From NCBI GenBank assembly GCA_937889225.1, contig CALAST010000061.1:1-11076 (forward strand): a DNA stretch of 11,076 nt, in the 5' to 3' direction. Numbering within the stretch: position 1 is the stretch's first letter; every line of letters begins with the position of its first letter. A model generated the notes under the pieces. The model saw only the letters and a list, made by a program, of their open reading frames with translations, made no database searches and was not told the origin of the DNA. A program made the translations under genes and the position numbers. This DNA comes from an uncultured Lachnobacterium sp. GTDB taxonomy: Bacteria > Bacillota > Clostridia > Lachnospirales > Lachnospiraceae. Below are positions 5,908 to 11,076 of this stretch, piece by piece.

Positions 5908-5967
5908 GCTACGATAGTAGCTATTTGGTTATGAGCAAGTAGCGAATGCGGATTGCGAATATTCGCT
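5908..5967. repeat. Cluster of further inverted repeats before hydF
   Basis: GCTAC-GATA-GTAGC (5908-5921) is a 5-bp hairpin, and a third GTAGC lies at 5939-5943. GCGAATATTCGC (5955-5966) is a perfect 12-bp palindrome. AGCGAAT (5941-5947) can instead pair with ATTCGCT (5961-5967), giving mutually exclusive folds. The hydF ribosome binding site, GAGGTG at 5973-5978, lies just beyond but is not itself part of a stem I can see. Confidence 0.6.
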
Positions 5968-5982
5968 TGGATGAGGTGATAT

Positions 5983-7407
5983 ATGAGTTTAAATGAAACC
6001 CCAAGTGCAAATCGATTGCACATAGGCATTTTTGGAAAAGTAAATAGTGGAAAGTCTTCCTTTATTAATGTATTTACAGGTCAGGAAGTGTCTATCGTAT
6101 CGGATGTAGCAGGGACAACGACTGATGTGGTGACAAAAGCGATGGAAGTATCGCCTTTAGGACCTTGTGTGTTCATTGATACTGCCGGATTTGATGATAC
6201 CACCGTGTTAGGAGAATCACGAAAAGAAAAGACACGCCTTGCCGCTGAAAAATGCGATATTGCGATACTATTGTTTTCCTTTTCAGATTCAGATAATGTG
6301 GATACGTTAAAAGAAGATACTGTTGAGAAAAGATTTTTGGAAGAAAAAGAATGGTATGATTATTTTTCTCAAAAAAATATACCTGTGATATCTATTTTAA
6401 ATAAGAGAGATGGAATAGCAGATGACGAAGCTAATAATGGAGTAAATGAGGATATATGCAACAAAGTACATAATAGTGTAGATGATTGCATATACGATGG
6501 CACAGATAGTGGCATATATGATAGTACAGATAATGGAACAAATGTTTGCATAGATAGTAATATAGTTAATGTCTGTGATAAAAAAAATAGTGGTATAGAT
6601 AATAGAGGTGAGAATGAATTTGTTGAAGCCATCAAAAAAATGACAAAAGAAGCCCCACTTGTTATCAATGCAAAAACCGGCGAAGGAATGGAACATGTCA
6701 AAGAGGCTTTAGTAAGAAAAATGCCGAAAGATTTTGAACTGTCTTCCATTACAGGGGATTTGGTAACAGAATCGGATGTAGTTTTACTTGTTATGCCACA
6801 GGATATTCAAGCACCGAAGGGAAGATTGATTCTTCCGCAAGTACAAACGATACGTGACCTTTTGGATAAGAAATGTATTGTCCTATCCGTAACCACAGAT
6901 AAAATGCAGCACGCATTGGAACAATTAAAGTATCCGCCAAAACTGATTATCACAGATTCACAAGTTTTTAAGACGGTATATGAATTAAAGCCGAAAGAAA
7001 GTATGCTCACATCTTTTTCCATATTGTTTGCAGCCTATAAAGGAGATTTACCTTATTATATAGAAGGTGCAAAAGCAATTGATAGGTTGACGGAACATTC
7101 TAAAGTTTTAATTGCGGAATGTTGCACACATGCACCATTATCAGAGGATATCGGGCGAGTGAAGATTCCAAATATGCTAAGAAAACGATTTGGAACAGGA
7201 CTTACAGTAGATATGGTAAGCGGAACGGATTTCCCAAAGGATTTGACGGAGTATGACCTTATCATTCAATGCGGTGGTTGTATGTTTAACCGAAAATATG
7301 TGTTGAGTCGTATTGATAGGGCAAAAAAACAGTATGTTCCAATGACAAACTATGGGGTAACGATAGCACATCTGACAGGAATTTTGGATATGGTATCATT
7401 AGGTTAG
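5983..7407 (+). CDS. hydF: [FeFe]-hydrogenase maturase HydF (GTPase scaffold) with internal insertion
   Basis: HydF is the GTP-hydrolysing scaffold on which the 2Fe subcluster is completed before transfer to the hydrogenase. GTPase motifs are present in order: Walker A G18-K-V-N-S-G23-K24-S25, switch threonines at 45-47, D66-T-A-G69, N140-K-R-D143, and a G5-like N229-A-K-T. The C-terminal iron-sulfur site is C381-x-H383 ... Q429-C430-x2-C433; the His often found before the last CxxC is Gln here. The 474 residues are roughly 65 more than usual. The excess is an Asp/Asn/Gly-rich insertion at about 145-210, between NKRD and the G5 loop, with an eight-residue repeat. ATG 5983 has GAGGTG four bases upstream. 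The next gene starts 42 bp after the stop, so an operon is likely. Confidence 0.96.
   Translation: MSLNETPSANRLHIGIFGKVNSGKSSFINVFTGQEVSIVSDVAGTTTDVVTKAMEVSPLGPCVFIDTAGFDDTTVLGESRKEKTRLAAEKCDIAILLFSFSDSDNVDTLKEDTVEKRFLEEKEWYDYFSQKNIPVISILNKRDGIADDEANNGVNEDICNKVHNSVDDCIYDGTDSGIYDSTDNGTNVCIDSNIVNVCDKKNSGIDNRGENEFVEAIKKMTKEAPLVINAKTGEGMEHVKEALVRKMPKDFELSSITGDLVTESDVVLLVMPQDIQAPKGRLILPQVQTIRDLLDKKCIVLSVTTDKMQHALEQLKYPPKLIITDSQVFKTVYELKPKESMLTSFSILFAAYKGDLPYYIEGAKAIDRLTEHSKVLIAECCTHAPLSEDIGRVKIPNMLRKRFGTGLTVDMVSGTDFPKDLTEYDLIIQCGGCMFNRKYVLSRIDRAKKQYVPMTNYGVTIAHLTGILDMVSLG
6469..6564 (+). repeat. Degenerate 24-bp (8-codon) tandem repeat inside hydF
   Basis: Two clear units at 6493-6516 and 6517-6540 share about 18 of 24 bases and encode YDGTDSGI and YDSTDNGT. 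Decayed units flank them at 6469-6492 (HNSVDDCI) and 6541-6564 (NVCIDSNI). The period keeps the reading frame. The repeat is the core of the Asp/Asn/Gly-rich insertion in the HydF GTPase domain, which suggests growth by replication slippage. Confidence 0.65.
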
Positions 7408-7449
7408 GAACAAATAAGAACGTGAAACATAAAAAGGAGTTAGTGAAAA

Positions 7450-9129
7450 ATGTCGAGTTGTTTGACTTTAAAAAAATCAAACTGTAAAAACTGTTATAAA
7501 TGTATTCGCCATTGTCCTGTAAAGGCCATTCGTTTTTCCGGTAATCAGGCACATATCATAGAAAATGAATGTATTTTATGTGGACAATGTTTCGTTGTTT
7601 GTCCGCAGAATGCAAAGCAGATTGTAGATGGAACGGAGAAAGTAAAAGTATTTTTAAAGAATGAAGCCCCTGTAATTGTAAGTCTTGCTCCTTCCTTTAT
7701 TGCCAATTATGAGGGCGTAGGCATAGATGCGATGCGTGAGGCTTTGCAGAAATTAGGATTTTATGATGTAGAAGAAACCGCAATTGGTGCGACGATTGTG
7801 AAGAATGAATATGAGAGGATGTTAAAGGAAGAAGAACATGATATCATTATTACTTCCTGTTGTCATACTGTCAATTTATTGATACAGAAATATTTTCCAT
7901 CTGCGTTAGGGTATTTAGCAGATGTATTATCTCCGATGCAGGCACATTGTAAAGATATCAAAAGGAGATATCCAAACGCAAAAACCGTATTTATTGGTCC
8001 ATGTCTGTCAAAAAAAGATGAGGCAGAATGTTATGAGGGGATTGTGGACGCGGTATTGACGTTTGAAGAATTGTCGACATGGTTGAAAGAAGAACATATT
8101 CAGTTAAAACAGGAAGTAAAAGAAAATTACGAGAGCCGTGCAAGGTTTTTTCCAACAACAGGCGGCATATTAAAAACAATGGCACAGAATGCACCTGGAT
8201 ATACGTATATGGCAATTGATGGTGTAGAACATTGCATGGAAGCACTCGAAGATATTGAAAGTGGAAAAGTACATAAATGTTTTATCGAAATGTCAGCATG
8301 CGTAGGCAGTTGTATCGGTGGTCCGGTTATGGAAAAATATCATAATTCTTCTCCAATTAAAGATTACGTTATCGTTGCGAATTTTGCAGGAGAAAAAGAT
8401 TTTCCGATAGTACAGCCAAATGAATTAGAATTAAAGAAAGAATTTTCATATATCGAAAAAAGATTGCAGCAGCCAACAGAAGCAGAAATTTACAGCATTC
8501 TTCGCCAAATGGGTAAATTTAAGGAATCAGACGAATTAAATTGCGGCTCTTGTGGTTACAATACCTGTCGCGAAAAGGCAATTGCGGTTTGTCAGGGCAA
8601 GGCAGAGATTTCCATGTGTTTGCCATATTTAAAGCAAAAAGCAGAAAACTTTTCCGATGCAATCGTAAAAAATTCATCCAACGGAATTGTGGTATTGAAT
8701 GAAAACTTAGAAGTACAGCAGGTGAATGAAGCCGCAATGAAGATGATGAATATTCGTTATAACTCTGATATTTTAGGAGAACCGGTCGTGCGAATTTTAG
8801 ACCCGGTAGATTTTGTGGAAGTTTTGGACGCGGGAAACAGCATTATCAATAAAAGAGTTTACCTGGCAGAATACAATCGTTATGTGGTGCAGTCCATTGT
8901 GTATGATACAGAATTACATCTTTTAATTTGTAATATGCGTGATGTAACAGATGAAGAAATGGAACGAAAGAAAAAAGAAAATATCAGTCGTCAAACGGTA
9001 GAAGTTGCGGACAAAGTGGTGGATAAACAAATGCGTATTGTTCAGGAAATTGCATCGCTTTTGGGTGAGACTGCTGCGGAAACGAAAATTGCACTTTCAA
9101 AATTAAAGGAGTCAATTGCGGATGAATAA
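7450..9129 (+). CDS. PAS-containing sensory-type [FeFe]-hydrogenase (HydS-like)
   Basis: The domains of this 559-residue cytoplasmic protein run in order. There are two ferredoxin-type 4Fe-4S sites (C12/15/18/22 and C41/44/47/51). The H-cluster domain (about 70-325) has loops TSCCHT (C137, C138), GPCLSKKDEA (C185) and SACVGSC (C284, C288). A further 4Fe-4S motif CX2CX4CX16C follows (C365/368/373/390), then a PAS domain (about 402-500) and a helical tail (500-559). Every expected H-cluster ligand is present, but the flanking Pro, Met and Met of catalytic enzymes are His139, Gly183 and Ser282. With the PAS domain this points to the sensory group C type, which detects H2 or redox state rather than making H2 in bulk. 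The start has AAGGAG at 7434-7439. It overlaps the phosphatase gene by 8 bp, so the phosphatase is the probable partner. There is no kinase domain. Confidence 0.88.
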   Translation: MSSCLTLKKSNCKNCYKCIRHCPVKAIRFSGNQAHIIENECILCGQCFVVCPQNAKQIVDGTEKVKVFLKNEAPVIVSLAPSFIANYEGVGIDAMREALQKLGFYDVEETAIGATIVKNEYERMLKEEEHDIIITSCCHTVNLLIQKYFPSALGYLADVLSPMQAHCKDIKRRYPNAKTVFIGPCLSKKDEAECYEGIVDAVLTFEELSTWLKEEHIQLKQEVKENYESRARFFPTTGGILKTMAQNAPGYTYMAIDGVEHCMEALEDIESGKVHKCFIEMSACVGSCIGGPVMEKYHNSSPIKDYVIVANFAGEKDFPIVQPNELELKKEFSYIEKRLQQPTEAEIYSILRQMGKFKESDELNCGSCGYNTCREKAIAVCQGKAEISMCLPYLKQKAENFSDAIVKNSSNGIVVLNENLEVQQVNEAAMKMMNIRYNSDILGEPVVRILDPVDFVEVLDAGNSIINKRVYLAEYNRYVVQSIVYDTELHLLICNMRDVTDEEMERKKKENISRQTVEVADKVVDKQMRIVQEIASLLGETAAETKIALSKLKESIADE

Positions 9130-10294
9130 TTTATGTGTAGATATCGGTTATAAAAGCATTAAGCATCATGGGGAAGAACTTTGTGGAGACCATGTGGAAA
9201 TCGTAGAAGAAGATGAAAATTCCATTGTGATTGTGTTAGCAGATGGACTTGGAAGTGGTGTAAAAGCAAGTATTTTATCTACTTTAACTTCCAAAATTAT
9301 TTCTACGATGCTTGCAGCAGGGCTTTCGATTGATGAATGTGTTTCTACTATGGCAGAGACACTACCTGTATGCTCGGTGCGTGGAGTAGCGTATTCGACA
9401 TTTACGATTATGCACTTAATCGACAATGAGAGGATAGAGATTATTCAATATGATAATCCACATGTCATTATGTTGCGAGATGAAAAAAATTTTGACTATC
9501 CAAAAACGGAAATGACGATTGATGGGAAGAAAATCTATAAAACTTCCATACGTCTGCAGGAAAATGATATTTTTATTGCCATGAGTGATGGCTGTCCTCA
9601 TGCAGGAAGAGGGAATACGTATAATTTTGGTTGGAAAAGAGAAGATATTATCAATTACATGGAAGTCATGGCGATGAATGGGCTTGCTGCCAAAAATTTG
9701 GCAACTATGTTAGTAGATGAATGCAACAAATTATATGGAGACGAACCGGCAGACGATGCAACTGCCTGCATTGCAAAAGTCCGTAAACGAGAGCCGATTA
9801 ATTTACTATTTGGTCCACCTGCAAATCGGGATGATGAAAACCGCATGATGGCTTTATTTTTCTCGAAAGAAGGAAAACATGTTGTGTGTGGTGGCACAAC
9901 ATCCACGATTGCGGCAAAGTATTTAGGCAAAACCTTAGAACCTATGGCAAATGCGGAAAAAACAGATATTCCGCCTATGTCAAAAATTGAAGGGATAGAC
10001 CTTGTAACCGAAGGCGTCGTTACGATGAATCGCGTGGTAGAATATGCCAAAGATTATTTGTCAGAAAACGAATTGTATGAAGAATGGTATTTTAAGAAAA
10101 ATGGAGCAGCCTTGATTTGTCAGGTACTTTTTGAAGAAGCTACCGATATTAACTTTTATGTAGGAAAAGCAATTAATCCGGCACATCAAAATCCAAATCT
10201 TCCGATTAATTTTAATATTAAGATGAGTTTAGTAGAAGAATTGACGAGATGTTTGAAAGAGATGGGTAAACGGGTTAAGGTGAGTTATTTTTAA
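9122..10294 (+). CDS. SpoIIE/PP2C-like serine phosphatase with uncharacterised C-terminal half
   Basis: The 390-residue protein begins with a SpoIIE-type PPM phosphatase domain (about 1-222). Metal-binding motifs are visible: ADGLGSG with D41-G42, MSDG with D156-G157, and PADDATA with D211 and D212. Such enzymes remove phosphate from serine or threonine on regulator proteins, classically anti-sigma antagonists. The last ~165 residues, from INLLFGPP onward, have no domain I recognise. The start ATG 9122 overlaps the upstream stop by 8 bp, with AAAGGAG (9105-9111) ten bases away, the same spacing as for the hydrogenase gene. A TTG at 9116, four bases from that site, is an alternative. Overlap with the sensor hydrogenase gene strongly suggests that the two act together, the hydrogenase sensing and the phosphatase giving the output; this is inference. 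No target protein is in the window. Confidence 0.87.
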   Translation: MNNLCVDIGYKSIKHHGEELCGDHVEIVEEDENSIVIVLADGLGSGVKASILSTLTSKIISTMLAAGLSIDECVSTMAETLPVCSVRGVAYSTFTIMHLIDNERIEIIQYDNPHVIMLRDEKNFDYPKTEMTIDGKKIYKTSIRLQENDIFIAMSDGCPHAGRGNTYNFGWKREDIINYMEVMAMNGLAAKNLATMLVDECNKLYGDEPADDATACIAKVRKREPINLLFGPPANRDDENRMMALFFSKEGKHVVCGGTTSTIAAKYLGKTLEPMANAEKTDIPPMSKIEGIDLVTEGVVTMNRVVEYAKDYLSENELYEEWYFKKNGAALICQVLFEEATDINFYVGKAINPAHQNPNLPINFNIKMSLVEELTRCLKEMGKRVKVSYF

Positions 10295-10368
10295 TAGGAT
10301 GTTGTGGTATAGTTTTTTTGTTTTTTGATTTTTACTTTGATTTTGTACTATCTTTTTGGTGCATTGTA

Positions 10369-10397
10369 TTGAAAAGTTCGTGCAAATATTATATAAT
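10369..10397 (+). promoter_or_regulatory. Consensus promoter for the RelB/DinJ antitoxin gene
   Basis: TTGAAA at 10369-10374, a 17-bp spacer, and a perfect TATAAT at 10392-10397. Transcription would begin near 10404, about 25 nt before the start codon. The T-rich stretch at about 10312-10355 just upstream shows no clear stem for a phosphatase-operon terminator. Confidence 0.75.
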
Positions 10398-10428
10398 ATA
10401 AATATAAAATGAAAGGAAAAGAATTTAT

Positions 10429-10710
10429 ATGGCAAAATCAACTACAACTAATATCAGTATACGTATGGATGCTGAATTAAAAGCTGCAGCAGAATCTTTA
10501 TTTGAAGAACTTGGCATGAATCTTAGTACGGCATTCAATATTTTTGTTCGTCAATCCTTACGCGAAGGGGGAATTCCTTTTTTAATTTCCGAAGGTAGAC
10601 CAAACAGAGAAACTGTTGCCGCAATGTTAGAGGCAGAAAGGATTGCAAAAGACCCATCCGTAAAAGGATACAACTCGGTAGATGAACTTTTTGCGGATTT
10701 AGATGCATGA
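10429..10710 (+). CDS. relB: RelB/DinJ-family antitoxin
   Basis: The 93-residue protein has the ribbon-helix-helix N-terminus typical of RelB/DinJ: TTNISIRMDAELKAAAESLF forms the DNA-contacting strand and first helix, and GMNLSTAFNIFVRQSLREGGIPF (29-51) is the family hallmark. The C-terminal region, ending SVDELFADLDA, is the toxin-binding arm. AAAGGA at 10412-10417 provides the ribosome binding site. Its stop overlaps the start of a YafQ-like toxin gene by 4 bp, the normal arrangement, but that toxin is broken. The antitoxin itself looks intact and has a strong promoter, so it is probably an orphan that still represses its own operon. It might also neutralise related toxins elsewhere in the genome. 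Confidence 0.9.
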   Translation: MAKSTTTNISIRMDAELKAAAESLFEELGMNLSTAFNIFVRQSLREGGIPFLISEGRPNRETVAAMLEAERIAKDPSVKGYNSVDELFADLDA

Positions 10711-10886
10711 CAAAATATACGATTAAATCAACCACACAATTTAAAAAAGATTAGTTATCCGGTAACTGGATTGGGCATCGCGAATGTCATATTTTACCGG
10801 ATTGGTTGCTTATTTATCGTATTGAAGAAAATGTTCTTATACTTATACTTACACTTTCACGTACAGGAACACACAGCGATCATTTT
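10707..10886 (+). pseudogene. Decayed YafQ-like mRNA interferase toxin with internal deletion
   Basis: Reading from ATG 10707 (ATGA overlap with the antitoxin) gives MTKYTIKSTTQFKKD, the normal YafQ-type N-terminus, then TAG at 10752-10754. The next codon, at 10755 and in the same frame, resumes with LSGNWIGHRECHILPDWLL and continues to RTGTHSDHF, the normal YafQ C-terminus. By comparison with E. coli YafQ, roughly 35-40 central codons are missing, and the loss is a multiple of three. The His, Asp-Trp and final His catalytic region survives, but the N-terminal helices do not. A CTTATA hexamer is duplicated at 10836-10847 and adds two residues. The usual stop after the last motif is absent, and the frame stays open to 11063. 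The active toxin is therefore very unlikely to be made. Confidence 0.82.
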
Positions 10887-10970
10887 TTCTTTATGTTATT
10901 TATAGAAAAGATTTCATTTATTATATTAGAGGTTGTGCAGAAAAATAAAAGTATAAAGCGAGGAAATAAT

Positions 10971-11063
10971 ATGAAAAGAAAATTAGTTACGATGTGTTTT
11001 ATTAGTTTAACAGTAATTATGCTAGTACAACATTGCATAAATAATAGTGAATTAAATTTTTAA
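10971..11063 (+). CDS. Short signal-peptide-like ORF (30 residues)
   Basis: ATG 10971 has GAGGAA (10960-10965) five bases upstream. The product begins MKRKLV, continues with a hydrophobic core FISLTVIMLV and ends soon after. That is a positively charged N-region plus membrane-spanning core with almost no mature part. It could be a small membrane or secreted peptide, or the 5' remnant of an exported protein gene cut short at TAA 11061-11063. It lies in the same frame as the toxin remnant, so it may also be incidental. I do not recognise a family. Confidence 0.3.
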   Translation: MKRKLVTMCFISLTVIMLVQHCINNSELNF

Positions 11064-11076
11064 AGGAATCCCTGCA

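Noticed and set aside
6369..6749. Long antisense open frames opposite the hydF insertion (126 and 99 codons)
   Set aside because: They arise because the inserted Asp/Asn/Gly codons lack stops on the other strand. There is no ribosome binding site or promoter, and the products are low-complexity.
7450..9129. Catalytic H2-producing hydrogenase
   Set aside because: The altered H-cluster flanking residues and the PAS domain fit a sensor better. Weak catalysis cannot be excluded.
9655..10050. 131-codon antisense frame over the phosphatase gene
   Set aside because: It lies wholly inside a well-supported gene, has no recognisable domain and no translation signals.
10806..11063. Independent 85-codon gene starting at TTG 10806
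   Set aside because: Its beginning is the C-terminal half of the YafQ-like toxin in frame, and it has no ribosome binding site. It is the tail of a pseudogene plus read-through sequence.
1..11076. CRISPR array, tRNA or rRNA genes, insertion sequence
   Set aside because: No regularly spaced repeats of CRISPR size, no cloverleaf-like sequence and no transposase frame or paired terminal inverted repeats were seen.

Overview
The window is AT-rich, every supported gene lies on the + strand, and its content points to an anaerobic Clostridia genome. Lachnospiraceae is the most likely family. The evidence is the [FeFe]-hydrogenase maturases HydG and HydF, a clostridial-type sensor hydrogenase with a SpoIIE-like phosphatase, and Gram-positive ribosome binding sites and promoters. 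The family assignment is inference, because no rRNA or other phylogenetic marker is present.

Left part (1-1500). The window opens inside a gene whose first ~79 codons read as a YhaN-like SMC/AAA ATPase N-terminus. The reading frame then passes through a short stretch resembling CDP-glycerol glycerophosphotransferase and ends as the C-terminal part of a PIN-like protein, so it looks like a scar of recombination. A complete Phd/Doc-type toxin-antitoxin pair follows, with its own promoter and an inverted repeat over the -10 box, then a strong 14-bp hairpin.

Middle-left (1500-4210). Two different small P-loop nucleotide kinases and a short CDP-alcohol phosphatidyltransferase are closely spaced on one strand. 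Next comes a peptidase C45/acyl-CoA:6-APA acyltransferase-like Ntn hydrolase with a near-consensus promoter. A diverged 31-bp repeat sits just after two of these genes.

Core (4210-10294). A structured leader with an extended -10 promoter precedes hydG. A run of inverted repeats separates hydG from hydF. Then come hydF, a 559-residue ferredoxin/H-cluster/PAS protein and a SpoIIE-type phosphatase; the last three are tightly linked. HydG makes the Fe(CO)2CN synthon of the H-cluster and HydF is the scaffold for the 2Fe subcluster. The hydrogenase-like protein has altered H-cluster loop residues plus a PAS domain, so it is probably a sensor, with the phosphatase as its likely output. HydE, the third maturase, is not in the window. 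HydF carries an unusual ~65-residue Asp/Asn/Gly-rich insertion in its GTPase domain, partly built from a 24-bp repeat.

Right end (10295-11076). A RelB/DinJ antitoxin has a consensus promoter, but its YafQ-like toxin partner has lost a central segment in frame and gained a TAG codon at the junction, so the antitoxin is probably an orphan. A very short signal-peptide-like ORF closes the window.

The most interesting items are the hydrogen-sensing and phosphatase cassette fused to its maturases, the HydF insertion, the uncharacterised C-terminal half of the phosphatase, and the two decayed or mosaic loci at the ends.
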